Below are positions 27,090 to 36,602 of a stretch of 64,000 nt of DNA, in pieces. The translations under genes and the position numbers were made by a program. This stretch comes from Tersicoccus sp. Bi-70 (GTDB taxonomy: Bacteria; Actinomycetota; Actinomycetes; Actinomycetales; Micrococcaceae), in assembly GCF_001968825.1 (NCBI RefSeq), contig NZ_MIEU01000002.1, forward strand, positions 62,001-126,000, in the 5' to 3' direction. Numbering within the stretch: position 1 is the first letter of the stretch; each line of letters opens with the position of its first letter. A model generated the notes under the pieces. The model saw only the letters and a list, made by a program, of their open reading frames with translations. It was not told the DNA's origin and ran no database searches.

Positions 27090-28651
27090 TCCGGCTCAAG
27101 GCCCGGCTGCTCGTCAACGGGCTCAAGCGCAGCCCCTGGCAGATCGTCGCGCTCATCCTCGCCGGGCTCTACGCCCTGTTCCTGCTCGGGCTGGTCGGTG
27201 CCGGGCTGGTGGCCCTGCGCTTCGCCGCACCCGAGGTCGCCGCCGCCGTCGTGGTCATCGGGGGCTCCCTGCTCGTGGCCGGCTGGGCGATCATCCCGCT
27301 GGTGGCCTCCGGCGTTGACATGACGCTGGACCCCCGCCGGTTCGCCACCTACGCGGTGCCGATCAACGCCCTCGTCGCCGGGCTCGCCGTCGCCTCCCTG
27401 ATCGGCGTGCCGGGCCTCGCGACCGCGGTCCTCTCGCTGATCAGCGTGGTTCCCCTCGCCCGGGACCCGCTCAGCGCCCTCGCCGCGCTCGTCGGCGCGG
27501 TGCTCGGCCTGTTCACGTGCGTGGCGGCCTCCCGGGTGGTGGCGACGGCGCTGACCGGCCTGACCGCGTCCCGCCGGTTCCGCGAGGTGGCCGGCATCGT
27601 CGCCTTCATCCCGCTCATCCTGCTCGGCCCGATCATCGGCTCGGTCGGCTCCGCGGTCTCCGACAACCCCGATGTGCCGGCGCTGCTGGCCCGCATCGCC
27701 GCGGTGCTGGGCTGGACGCCGCTCGGCGCCGCGTGGGCGATCGGCGGGTCCGTCCTGACCGGGGCGCCGGCGGTTGCGGCGCTGCAGGCCGTCGTCGCGT
27801 TCGCCACCCTCGGCGTGCTGCTGCTGCTCTGGCGTGCCTCGCTGTCCCGGGCGCTGGTCGACCCGCCGGCCACCGGATCGGGTGCCCGCGCCGGCGGTCG
27901 GCTCGGCTTCCTCGGGACGGCGGACGGCCGGGTCGCCGCCGTCGCGGCCCGCTGCCTGACCTACTGGTTCAAGGACCCGCGTTACGGCGGCAGTCTCGTC
28001 GTCGTGCCGCTGCTGCCGGTGGTGTTCTGGTTCGTCGGCGCCCAGTCGGGCAGCTACGCCCTGCTGCTGTGGACCGGGCCGATCGTGGCGTTCCTGCTCG
28101 GCTGGGCCATCTCGGCCGACATCTCCTACGACAACACCGCCTTCTGGCTGCACGTGGCCTCCGGGGTGCCCGGGGCGGCGGACCGCTGGGGCCGGGTGCT
28201 CGCCTGCCTGGCCATCGCGGTGCCGCTGCTCGCTGTCGTCGTCCTCGTGCCGGTGGCGGTCAGCGGGCGCTGGGACGTCCTGGCCCCGTTGACGGGCGCG
28301 ACGCTCGGGGTGCTGCTGACCGGCCTCGGCCTGGCCAGTGTCGTCTCGGCGCGCTGGGTGTACCCGGTGCCGGCGCCGGGGGAGAGCCCCTTCAAGTCCC
28401 CGCAGGGCGCCGGCGTGTTCCCGATGATCGTCCAGTTCGCCGGGATCGGCGTGATGGCGGTGCTGTGCTCGCCGGCGCTGGTGCTTTTCGCCCTGGCCCT
28501 GTTCGGCGGTTCGGCGGTCGCCGGCTGGCTCGGCCTGGTGGTCGGGCTCGTGCTCGGGGCGGTGTTCCTGCTGCTCGGGGTGCGGACCGGCGGCCGCTGG
28601 TACGACCGCCGCACCCCCGAGCTGTACGCGCAGGTCGCGGCGATCCGCTGA
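27074..28651 (+). CDS. ABC exporter permease
   Basis: 525 residues with about twelve hydrophobic helices in two sets. Start GTG 27074, preceded by GGGAGGG, overlaps the ATPase gene. No soluble binding domain. The length fits an ABC-2-like full-length permease. Substrate unknown; no resistance gene is next to it. Confidence 0.85.
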   Translation: MVAHLIRLKARLLVNGLKRSPWQIVALILAGLYALFLLGLVGAGLVALRFAAPEVAAAVVVIGGSLLVAGWAIIPLVASGVDMTLDPRRFATYAVPINALVAGLAVASLIGVPGLATAVLSLISVVPLARDPLSALAALVGAVLGLFTCVAASRVVATALTGLTASRRFREVAGIVAFIPLILLGPIIGSVGSAVSDNPDVPALLARIAAVLGWTPLGAAWAIGGSVLTGAPAVAALQAVVAFATLGVLLLLWRASLSRALVDPPATGSGARAGGRLGFLGTADGRVAAVAARCLTYWFKDPRYGGSLVVVPLLPVVFWFVGAQSGSYALLLWTGPIVAFLLGWAISADISYDNTAFWLHVASGVPGAADRWGRVLACLAIAVPLLAVVVLVPVAVSGRWDVLAPLTGATLGVLLTGLGLASVVSARWVYPVPAPGESPFKSPQGAGVFPMIVQFAGIGVMAVLCSPALVLFALALFGGSAVAGWLGLVVGLVLGAVFLLLGVRTGGRWYDRRTPELYAQVAAIR

Positions 28652-28712
28652 CGGCGGACCGCCGGGGAGCGACGGCCGGTGGAGCGATGCAGAGCCACGA
28701 CGAAGGAGAGTC

Positions 28713-30386
28713 ATGAGCGAGAAGGTCGAGTACCTGTTCCGCGGTCCCCGGAGCACGCCCGAGTCGCGGGCGGGCCGGCCACCGCGGCCCCGCGTGGAAC
28801 GCCGTCCGGGCATGGTCATCGAGCGGGACGTCGCCGTCCCGTTCGGCGACGAGGGCCACGTCCTCTACGTGGACGTCTACCGGCCCGACACGGACGTGCC
28901 GGCCGCGCCGCTGATCAGCTGGTCGCCCTACGGCAAGCACAATCCGGCGCCGATCGGGCAGATCTACCCGAACGCCGGGGTGAAGCCGGAGTGGACCTCC
29001 GATCTGACCACCTTTGAGGCGCCCGATCCCGAGTACTGGCTGCCGCACGGCTATGCCCTCGTGCTGGCCGACTGCCCCGGCACCTGGTACTCCGAGGGCC
29101 GCGCCACCTACCACTCGCCGGAGGAGGCGCGGGCGTTCGCCGACCTGGTCGAGTGGGCCGGCACGCAGCCCTGGAGTGCGGGCAGGGTGGGGCTGTCCGG
29201 GGTCTCCTACCTCGCCAGCCTGCAGTGGCGGGTCGCGGCCCTGAACCCGCCGCACCTGGCGGCGATCAACCCGTGGGAGGGCTGGAACGACACCTACCGC
29301 GAGGTCGCGCGGCACGGCGGCATCCCGGAGACGTCGTTCTGGCCCTACATCTGGGACCGCTGGGGCGCCGGCACGACGGAGATCGAGGACCTCGAGGCCG
29401 AGACCGCCGCCCACCCCTTCTTCGACGACTTCTGGGCGTCCAAGGTGCCGCCGCTGGAGGACATCCGGGTGCCGGCCTATGTGGTGGCCAGCTGGGCCGA
29501 CCAGGGGCTGCACTCCCGCGGCACCCTGGAGGGGTTCCGCCGGATCTCATCGCCGCAGAAGTGGCTCGACGTACACGGCCGGAAGAAGTGGGCCTACTAC
29601 TACGAGCCCGAGCTGATCGAGCGCCAGCGGGCGTTCTTCGACCACTTCCTGCTGGGCCGGCCGGACACCGGCATCGACTCCTGGCCGCGGGTGCGCGCGG
29701 AGGTGCGCGATGCCTACTACCGGGGCACCTGGCGGGACGCCGAGCAGTGGCCGCTCGAGGACGTCGCCGACCGGCCGCTGTACCTGCGGGCCGGAGACGG
29801 CTCGCTCGGCTGGGAGGCGCCCGGCACCGAGGAGGAGGTCGGCTACGACGGGCTGGGCAGCGGCCTGGCCCCCCGCCGGGCGACGTTCGCGATCACCTTC
29901 TCCGAGGCGGTCGAGCTGGTCGGCCACGTCAAGGCCGCCCTCTGGGTCTCGGCCGACGAGGCCACGGACATGGACGTCTTCGTCGCCCTGTTCAAGCTCA
30001 ACACGCAGGGCAGGCAGGTCGGCTTCCCCTACTACGGCCAGTTCGAGGACGGACCGGTCGCCGTCGGCTGGCAGCGGGCCTCGCACCGCGAACTCGATCC
30101 CGAGCGGTCCACGGACGCCATGCCGGTGCTGGCGCACCGACGGGAACTGCCGCTCACCCCGGGCGAGCCGACCCGGCTCGACATCGAGGTGTGGCCCTCG
30201 GGCACCCGGTTCGAGGCGGGGGAGACGCTGCTGCTGGTCGTGCAGGGGAGTGACGTGATGCGCTATCCCGAGCACCTCACCTTCGCCCGGCACGGGCAGA
30301 CGGTGAACGTCGGCCGCCAGGTGGTGCACACCGGCGGGCGATTCGACTCGCACCTCCTGGTCCCGGTGCTGCCCGCGCGGCACTGA
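28713..30386 (+). CDS. CocE/NonD family hydrolase (X-Pro dipeptidyl-peptidase-like)
   Basis: 557 residues. An alpha/beta-hydrolase domain with the nucleophile motif GLSGVSYLA (Ser165), a helical cap, and a C-terminal jelly-roll domain (about 370-557) typical of the PepX_C module. The acid is probably in the SWADQGLHS region and the histidine in VHGRKKW. Members hydrolyse esters (cocaine esterase) or acyl-amino bonds. ATG 28713 follows AAGGAGAG. No signal peptide, so it is cytoplasmic. Confidence 0.87.
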   Translation: MSEKVEYLFRGPRSTPESRAGRPPRPRVERRPGMVIERDVAVPFGDEGHVLYVDVYRPDTDVPAAPLISWSPYGKHNPAPIGQIYPNAGVKPEWTSDLTTFEAPDPEYWLPHGYALVLADCPGTWYSEGRATYHSPEEARAFADLVEWAGTQPWSAGRVGLSGVSYLASLQWRVAALNPPHLAAINPWEGWNDTYREVARHGGIPETSFWPYIWDRWGAGTTEIEDLEAETAAHPFFDDFWASKVPPLEDIRVPAYVVASWADQGLHSRGTLEGFRRISSPQKWLDVHGRKKWAYYYEPELIERQRAFFDHFLLGRPDTGIDSWPRVRAEVRDAYYRGTWRDAEQWPLEDVADRPLYLRAGDGSLGWEAPGTEEEVGYDGLGSGLAPRRATFAITFSEAVELVGHVKAALWVSADEATDMDVFVALFKLNTQGRQVGFPYYGQFEDGPVAVGWQRASHRELDPERSTDAMPVLAHRRELPLTPGEPTRLDIEVWPSGTRFEAGETLLLVVQGSDVMRYPEHLTFARHGQTVNVGRQVVHTGGRFDSHLLVPVLPARH

Positions 30387-30424
30387 GCCGGACGGCTCCC
30401 CGTCGGGCTGTCGGAGCCCCCGCG

Positions 30425-30430
30425 TAGGAT
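30425..30430 (+). promoter_or_regulatory. -10 element, leaderless promoter of DUF3039 gene
   Basis: TAGGAT, six bases (GGCGTC), then ATG 30437. Confidence 0.6.
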
Positions 30431-30436
30431 GGCGTC

Positions 30437-30754
30437 ATGTCCCTCCCCAACGATCCCTTCCCCCCTGCCGGCGACCCCTTCGCCGAGCCGTCCCGCCCCG
30501 CCGGTGGCACCGCGACCATCGAGCGCGAGGAGCAGCGCGAGGAACTCGAGCCGGGCGACCGTGAGCGCTTCTCCCACTACGTGCGCAAGGAGAAGATCAT
30601 GGAGTCCGCCCTCTCGGGCGAGCCCGTGATCGCCCTGTGCGGCAAGGTCTGGACCCCCGGCCGGGACCCGCAGCGCTTCCCCGTGTGCCCGCAGTGCAAG
30701 GAGATCTACGAGGGCATGCGCCCCGGCGACGACGACGAGGGCCAGGACAACTGA
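30437..30754 (+). CDS. DUF3039 family protein
   Basis: 105 residues. A disordered acidic start, then a conserved core with HYVRKEKI, a GxVWTPGRDP segment and a VCPQCKEIYEGM Cys pair, and an acidic tail. The core and pair are the DUF3039 signature, found across actinobacteria next to an MFS or helicase gene as here. The Cys pair plus an upstream Cys and His (CGKVW, HYV) could hold zinc. Function unknown. Confidence 0.88.
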   Translation: MSLPNDPFPPAGDPFAEPSRPAGGTATIEREEQREELEPGDRERFSHYVRKEKIMESALSGEPVIALCGKVWTPGRDPQRFPVCPQCKEIYEGMRPGDDDEGQDN

Positions 30755-30793
30755 GGGCCTTCCCGATGTGCCGCCGCGGATGAGCACCGGCGC

Positions 30794-32251
30794 ATGACCA
30801 CGCGGCCGGACGCCGGTACCGCCAGCGGCACCCCGGTGCCGGGGTCCCCGCTCGAGCCCCCGCACCGGGCGCTGACGCTCGGGCTGCTCGCGATCGTCGC
30901 CTGCTTCGCGTTCGAGGCGATGGCGGTGACGACGGCGATGCCCGTGGTCTCGGCCGACCTCGGCGGCACCGGCGAATACGGGCTCGCCTTCTCGATCTAC
31001 CTGACCGCCTCGCTGGCCGCCACCGTGCTGGCCGGGTCCTGGTGCGACCGGTCCGGCCCGCGGCCGGCCATGCTCGTGGGGCTCGCACTGATGACCGTCG
31101 GCCTGCTCACCTGTGCCCTCGCCGGCGACTTCCCGATCCTCATCGTCGGGCGGGCGGTCTCCGGAGCCGGGGGCGGGCTGATGATCGTCGCGGTCTACGT
31201 GCTGATCGGCCTCTGTCTGCCGGAGCGCCTGCAGCCCCAGCTGTTCGGCTGGATGTCGGCGGCCTGGGTGCTGCCGTCCCTGATCGGCCCGCTCGCGGCC
31301 GGCCTGCTCGCCCAGATCGGGGCGTGGCGTCTCGTGTTCGCCGGCGTCGTGCCCGTGGTCGTCGTCGCCGTCCTCGCGATCCGGCGGCAGCTGCGCGGCG
31401 CCGGCGCCCCCACCACCCCCGAGCTGACCGGCGCCGCGGCGCGCCGTCGGCTGATCGCCGGGCTGGTACTCGCCGCGGCCGTGCTGGCGGCCCAGACCGC
31501 GCTCACCGCCGCCGTGGCGTCGGCGAAGGGGTCGGCCTCGCCGAACGGGACCGCCTCGCCGACCGGCGCCCTGCTGCCGATCGCGCTCACCGCCGTCGCC
31601 GTCGTCGTCAGCGCCCTGGCCCTGCGGCGGCTGATGCCGGCCGGGTTCTTCCGGTTCGGCGCCGGGCTGCCCGCCGTGATGTGGGCGCGGCTCGGCCTCT
31701 CCGTCTCCTTCTTCGGCGCCGAGGCGTTCCTGCCGCTGATGCTCACGAGCGTGCAGGCTGCCCCGCCCGCCGTCGCCGGGCTGACGCTGACGACGGGGGC
31801 CGTGGGCTGGACCACGGGCGCGTTCTGGCAGGCCCGGACGCGCGTGCCGCCGCACCGCCTGATCGCCCTCGCGGCGGCGCTGGTGGCCGGGTCGATGGCG
31901 GCCATGGCCGTCGTGGTGACCGGGCCGGCGGGGCTGTGGGCGGCTATGATCGTCTGGGCGGTCGCCGGGTTCGGGATGGGCGTCGGCACCTCCGTCGCGG
32001 GGGTCCTGACGCTGCGGTACTCGACCGACGCCGACCGCGGCGTCAACGCCTCCTCGATGCAGCTGGCCGACCAGCTCGGCGGCGTCGTGGGCACCGCCGG
32101 TGCCGGCGCTCTGTTCGGTCTCGCGGTCGCGCAGGTCGCCGACGTCCGGGCCGAGGGAGCGGGCGTCTACGTGCTGATGTGGGTCGTCTTCGCCGTGCTC
32201 GCCCTCGTCGCCCTGGCGGCCGGTCTGCGGACCCGGCTGCGTACCGGCTGA
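30794..32251 (+). CDS. MFS transporter (drug/proton antiporter type)
   Basis: 485 residues with about 12-14 transmembrane helices. Motif A is partly kept as GSWCDRSGPRPAM. The N-terminal 35 residues are soluble. Likely an exporter of the multidrug class; the substrate cannot be read. Lies 40 bases after the DUF3039 gene and 186 bases before the helicase start, on the same strand. Confidence 0.87.
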   Translation: MTTRPDAGTASGTPVPGSPLEPPHRALTLGLLAIVACFAFEAMAVTTAMPVVSADLGGTGEYGLAFSIYLTASLAATVLAGSWCDRSGPRPAMLVGLALMTVGLLTCALAGDFPILIVGRAVSGAGGGLMIVAVYVLIGLCLPERLQPQLFGWMSAAWVLPSLIGPLAAGLLAQIGAWRLVFAGVVPVVVVAVLAIRRQLRGAGAPTTPELTGAAARRRLIAGLVLAAAVLAAQTALTAAVASAKGSASPNGTASPTGALLPIALTAVAVVVSALALRRLMPAGFFRFGAGLPAVMWARLGLSVSFFGAEAFLPLMLTSVQAAPPAVAGLTLTTGAVGWTTGAFWQARTRVPPHRLIALAAALVAGSMAAMAVVVTGPAGLWAAMIVWAVAGFGMGVGTSVAGVLTLRYSTDADRGVNASSMQLADQLGGVVGTAGAGALFGLAVAQVADVRAEGAGVYVLMWVVFAVLALVALAAGLRTRLRTG

Positions 32252-32437
32252 GGACACGCACCGACGCGCGTGCCGACGGAGACGACGGACGCCTCCACGC
32301 CGGCGGAGAACGCCGGCGGAGGACGCCGACCGGAGGACGCCCACCGGCGCTCGCGCCGGGATCGGACCGGCCATGCCGGTCACCAGCAGGAGAGAAAGGA
32401 AGCAGCCGCGCGCGGACAAGCACCGCGCGGCACCGTG

Positions 32438-34225
32438 ATGAACGAATCGCTCTTCGAAGCCCAGGCCGATGCGGGTGCCTCGCTGCCGCCCGCGTACCCC
32501 GATCGCGCCGCGTGGGGCACCGCGCAGAAGCTGCGCGCGTGGCAGGCCGAGGCTCTCGAGAAGTACTTCGCGTCCGATCCGAAGGACTTCCTCGCCGTCG
32601 CGACCCCGGGCGCCGGCAAGACGACGTTCGCCCTCCGGCTGGCGGCCGAGCTGCTGGCCCGGCGCACCGTCCGCCGGATCGCCGTCGTCGCCCCCACCGA
32701 GCACCTCAAGCGGCAGTGGGCCGACGCCGCGGCCCGGATCGGCATCGCGCTGGACCCGAACTTCAAGAACGCCGACGGGAAGCACGGCGACCACTTCGTC
32801 GGCGTCGCCCTGACCTACGCGCAGGTGGCCAGCAAGCCGATGCTGCACCGCGCCCGCACCGAGGCGGCCAACACGCTCGTCATCCTCGACGAGGTGCACC
32901 ACGGCGGCGACGCGCTGTCCTGGGGCGACGGGCTGCGCGAGGCGTTCGATCCCGCCACCCGGCGCCTGTCCCTGACCGGTACCCCCTTCCGCTCCGACAC
33001 CGCCCAGATCCCCTTCGTCGAGTACGCCGAGGACGGCGACGGCATCCGCCGCTCCCGGGCGGACTACTCGTACGGCTACGGGCCCGCGTTGAAGGACCAC
33101 GTCGTCCGCCCCGTCATCTTCATGGCCTACGCCGGCCAGATGCGCTGGCGCACGTCCGAGGGCGAGGAGATGGCCGCCAACCTCGGTGAGGGCGCCACGA
33201 AGGACATCACCGCCCACGCCTGGCGCACGGCCCTGAACCCCGAGGGGGAGTGGATCCCCTCGGTGCTCGCCGCGGCGGACCGCCGGCTGACCGAGGTGCG
33301 GCACACCGTGCCGGATGCCGGCGGTCTCGTCATCGCCACGGACCACACGGATGCGAAGGCGTACGCCGCGATCCTCAAGCGCATCACCGGGGAGCCGACC
33401 ACCGTGGTCCTCTCCGACGACAAGGCCGCGTCGAAGAAGATCGAGGAGTTCACCGAGTCCGACCGCCGCTGGATGGTCGCGGTGCGGATGGTGTCCGAGG
33501 GCGTCGACGTGCCGCGCCTGGCGGTGGGCGTGTACGCGACGTCGACGTCGACCCCGCTGTTCTTCGCCCAGGCCGTGGGCCGCTTCGTCCGGGCCCGCAA
33601 GCGTGGGGAGACGGCGTCGGTGTTCCTGCCGTCGGTGCCCGCGCTGACCGACCTGGCGAACCAGATGGAGCTCGAGCGGGACCACGCCCTGGACCGACCG
33701 GTCTCGACCATCGAGGTCGAGTCGGACGAGATGCTCGACGACGACGAGCTGGCCGCCGCCAACCGGGAGGACCGCGCGTCGGACTCCTTGACGAAGGCGA
33801 AGTTCGAGGCCCTCGAGTCCCAGGCGTCGTTCGACCGGGTGCTCTTCGACGGCAGCGAGTTCGGCACCGGTGGCGAGCTCGGCGGTGAGCACGAGCAGGA
33901 CTTCCTCGGCATCCCGGGCCTGCTCGACGCCGACCAGATCGGTGACCTGCTGCGGCAGCGCCAGGCCGAGGAGCTGCGCCGCAAGAAGTCGACCCGCCCC
34001 GCGCCGACCGGCCCGGCCGTGCCGGACCACCGGATGCTCAAGGACCTGCGCAACGAACTGGCGAAGAACGTCTCCGCCTGGTCCGCCCGCTCCGGCACCC
34101 CGCACGGCGTCATCCACGCCGAACTGCGGCGGCTGTGCGGTGGCCCGCCCGTCGCCCAGGCCAACGAGGTGCAGCTGAAGAGTCGGCTCGCGAAGCTGCA
34201 GAACTGGTTCATCGGCCGCAAGTAG
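32438..34225 (+). CDS. DEAD/DEAH-box superfamily 2 helicase
   Basis: 595 residues. Motif I ATPGAGKTT starts at Ala55, motif II DEVHH at 151-155, motif III LTGTPFRSD, and motif VI QAVGRFVR mark an SF2 helicase of the ComFA/RadD-like class. The C-terminal third is charged and ends in a small helical domain. ATG 32438 was chosen because the Walker region then begins at a normal distance; the frame is open 56 codons further up. No nuclease domain is fused. Role in DNA or RNA repair is unknown; the same protein sits beside DUF3039 in many actinobacteria. Confidence 0.87.
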   Translation: MNESLFEAQADAGASLPPAYPDRAAWGTAQKLRAWQAEALEKYFASDPKDFLAVATPGAGKTTFALRLAAELLARRTVRRIAVVAPTEHLKRQWADAAARIGIALDPNFKNADGKHGDHFVGVALTYAQVASKPMLHRARTEAANTLVILDEVHHGGDALSWGDGLREAFDPATRRLSLTGTPFRSDTAQIPFVEYAEDGDGIRRSRADYSYGYGPALKDHVVRPVIFMAYAGQMRWRTSEGEEMAANLGEGATKDITAHAWRTALNPEGEWIPSVLAAADRRLTEVRHTVPDAGGLVIATDHTDAKAYAAILKRITGEPTTVVLSDDKAASKKIEEFTESDRRWMVAVRMVSEGVDVPRLAVGVYATSTSTPLFFAQAVGRFVRARKRGETASVFLPSVPALTDLANQMELERDHALDRPVSTIEVESDEMLDDDELAAANREDRASDSLTKAKFEALESQASFDRVLFDGSEFGTGGELGGEHEQDFLGIPGLLDADQIGDLLRQRQAEELRRKKSTRPAPTGPAVPDHRMLKDLRNELAKNVSAWSARSGTPHGVIHAELRRLCGGPPVAQANEVQLKSRLAKLQNWFIGRK

Positions 34226-34237
34226 CGCTTCTCCTGC

Positions 34238-34308
34238 GCCAGCTCGTCAATAGATGTTCTATCCGGGCCCGAAACGGCCCTGACGTGAGCATCTATTGAC
34301 GACCTGGC
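34238..34308. repeat. 19-base inverted repeat in an AT-richer spacer
   Basis: GCCAGCTCGTCAATAGATG (34238-34256) and CATCTATTGACGACCTGGC (34290-34308) are complementary with one mismatch; 33 bases lie between, with a smaller GGGCCC/GGCCC pair inside. The arms are less GC-rich than the surroundings. Could end the helicase transcript, or be a mobile or regulatory element; no T-run follows. Confidence 0.6.
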
Positions 34309-34336
34309 GGGAACGACGTCCGGCAGGATGGTGCCC

Positions 34337-36007
34337 ATGCATGCCGACGTCGTCATCATCGGGGCCGGGCTCGCCGGCCTGACCGCCTGCCACGAGCTCG
34401 TCGCCGCCGGGCGGAGCGTCATCGTCCTTGAGCAGGAGAACGCGAACAACCTCGGCGGCCAGGCGCACTGGTCCTTCGGCGGGCTGTTCCTCGTCGACAC
34501 CCCGATGCAGCGGCGCCTCGGAGTGAAGGATTCCGCGGAGCTGGCCTGGCAGGACTGGGCCGGCAGCGCCGGCTGGGACCGGCAGGACGGGGATCATCCC
34601 GAGGACGAGTGGGCGATCCGCTGGGCCGAGAAGTACGTCGAGTTCGCCGCCGGCGAGAAGCTGGACTGGCTGCGCTCGATGGGTGTCTCCTTCACCCCCG
34701 TGGTCGGCTGGGCGGAGCGCGGGGACGGTCGCGCCGCCGGGCACGGCAACTCGGTGCCGCGCTTCCACGTGCCGTGGGGCACCGGCACGGGCGTCAGCGG
34801 CCCCTTCGCGCAGCGGGCGACGCAGGCCGCCGCCGACGGCGCGATCCGCCTGCTGTTCCGGCATCGGGTGGACGAGCTCGTCGTGACGGGCGGCGCGGTG
34901 ACCGGGGTGCGCGGCACGATCCTGGCCGACGACGACGCCCCACGCGGCGTCTCCTCGAACAGGGACCCAGTCGGCGACTTCAGCGTCACCGCGGACGCCG
35001 TCGTCGTCGCCTCCGGCGGCATCGGCGCCGACCACAACGCGATCCGCCGCTGGTGGCCCGAGCGGCTCGGCACCCCGCCCGCGCACATGATCACCGGCGT
35101 CCCGGCCCACGTGGACGGCCGGATGCTCGAGGCCACCGCGCGCGCCGGTGGACGGCTGGTCAACCGGGACCGGATGTGGCACTACACCGAGGGCATCGCC
35201 AACTGGAACCCGGTGTGGCCCGGGCACGGCATCCGCATCCTGCCCGGTCCGTCACCGCTGTGGTTCGACGCGCTCGGCCGCCGGCTGCCCTTCCCGGCGC
35301 TGCCCGGCTACGACACGCTCGCCACGCTGCGGCACCTGCGCACGACGCCGGATCTGGCCGAGCACAGCCACTCCTGGTTCGTGCTCACCCAGACGATGAT
35401 CGAGAAGGAGTTCGCCCTCTCCGGCTCCGAGCAGAACCCCGACCTGACGAACAAGGACCTCAAGCTCCTGGTGCGGACCCGGCTCGGCCGCGGCGCACCC
35501 GGTCCGGTCGAGGCGTTCAAGGAGCGCGGGGAGGACTTCGTCGTCGCCGACACCCTCGAGGAACTGGTGGCCGGGATGAACGCCCTGACCGGGCGACCGC
35601 TGCTGGACGTGGAGGGACTGCGACGGCAGATCGCCGAGCGCGACACCCAGCTGGCCAACCCGTTCGCCAAGGACGCGCAGGTGGTGGGCATCCGCAACGC
35701 CCGCCGCTTCCGCGGGGACCGGCTGATGCGGGTCGCCTCACCGCACCGGGTGCTCGACCCGGCGGCCGGGCCGCTGATCGCCGTCCGGCTGCACGTCATC
35801 ACCCGCAAGACGCTCGGCGGTCTGCAGACCGACCTGGACGGACGGGTGCTCGACGGCACGGCGACGCCCATCCCGGGCCTGTACGCGGCGGGGGAGGCGG
35901 CCGGCTTCGGCGGCGGCGGACTGCACGGCTACAACGCGCTCGAGGGCACGTTCCTCGGGGGCTGCCTGTTCACCGGCCGGACGGTCGGCCGCGCGCTGGC
36001 GCGTTAG
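34337..36007 (+). CDS. FAD-binding dehydrogenase (ketosteroid-dehydrogenase-like flavoprotein)
   Basis: 556 residues. FAD-binding GAGLAG is at 9-14 and the C-terminal flavin-binding segment reads GLYAAGEAAGFGGGG. Matches the COG3573 group of predicted fumarate-reductase/KSTD-like oxidoreductases, whose substrate is unknown. ATG 34337 gives a direct start at the dinucleotide fold; an upstream ATG at 34328 is possible. CAGGAT lies seven bases before 34337, hinting at a leaderless mRNA. No steroid or fumarate genes are nearby. Confidence 0.87.
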   Translation: MHADVVIIGAGLAGLTACHELVAAGRSVIVLEQENANNLGGQAHWSFGGLFLVDTPMQRRLGVKDSAELAWQDWAGSAGWDRQDGDHPEDEWAIRWAEKYVEFAAGEKLDWLRSMGVSFTPVVGWAERGDGRAAGHGNSVPRFHVPWGTGTGVSGPFAQRATQAAADGAIRLLFRHRVDELVVTGGAVTGVRGTILADDDAPRGVSSNRDPVGDFSVTADAVVVASGGIGADHNAIRRWWPERLGTPPAHMITGVPAHVDGRMLEATARAGGRLVNRDRMWHYTEGIANWNPVWPGHGIRILPGPSPLWFDALGRRLPFPALPGYDTLATLRHLRTTPDLAEHSHSWFVLTQTMIEKEFALSGSEQNPDLTNKDLKLLVRTRLGRGAPGPVEAFKERGEDFVVADTLEELVAGMNALTGRPLLDVEGLRRQIAERDTQLANPFAKDAQVVGIRNARRFRGDRLMRVASPHRVLDPAAGPLIAVRLHVITRKTLGGLQTDLDGRVLDGTATPIPGLYAAGEAAGFGGGGLHGYNALEGTFLGGCLFTGRTVGRALAR

Positions 36008-36019
36008 CGCGCCGGTGAG

Positions 36020-36505
36020 TCAGCTGCGGGGGACCGGCGGCCCGACGACGAGCAGCGCGCCGAACACGGCGAGGACGACGACGACACCGATGACGACGGT
36101 CACCACCGGCCGGCGCAGCGTGGCCGCCTGCAGCCGTTCCAGCGCGGTACGCGGCACCTCGGCCGTCCCACCGGCGCCCGTCTCACCAGCGGCAGGGCCC
36201 AGCCGCCACCGGTCGCCGAGCAGGCCGCGGCGCTCGGTGGAGTGCTCGAACGGCAGGGTCGCGTACGGGATCACCGCGGAGGCGAGGCCCACGGCGGTGC
36301 GGCCGGCGGACCAGCGGCCGTCGATCGCGACGTAGACCGTCGCGGCGAGGTAGGCGAGGAACGCCAGGCCGTGCAGGCCGCCGCCGATCCGCACCCCGAG
36401 GTCGGTGGTGGCCGTGACGTACTTGAGCACCATGCCGATCAGCAGCAGGGTCCAGGTGACGGCCTCGATCAGGGCGAGACGGCGGAACAGGGTGCGGGGG
36501 CTCAC
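36020..36505 (-). CDS. DUF3817 family membrane protein
   Basis: 161 residues. The DUF3817 module (TM helices from about residue 10 to 85: LALIEAVTWTLLLIGMVLKY, GGLHGLAFLAYL) is followed by a soluble linker and one more C-terminal helix, which many members lack. Start GTG 36505 is preceded by CAGGAG; the open frame above it is a shadow. Small actinobacterial membrane family of unknown function. Confidence 0.8.
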   Translation of the reverse strand: MSPRTLFRRLALIEAVTWTLLLIGMVLKYVTATTDLGVRIGGGLHGLAFLAYLAATVYVAIDGRWSAGRTAVGLASAVIPYATLPFEHSTERRGLLGDRWRLGPAAGETGAGGTAEVPRTALERLQAATLRRPVVTVVIGVVVVLAVFGALLVVGPPVPRS

Positions 36506-36602
36506 GAGGGGCTCCTGGTCGATCGGGGTCACGGCGGAGACAGCCGCCTCCACGGTACCGAATCCGTGGCACGGAGGATGCCGGACGACCGGTTCGCCCG
36601 GG

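Noticed and set aside
30263-34117. Minus-strand open frame of nearly 1,300 codons
   Set aside because: It runs across several well-identified rightward genes, has no ribosome site and reads as low-complexity sequence, so it is a shadow.
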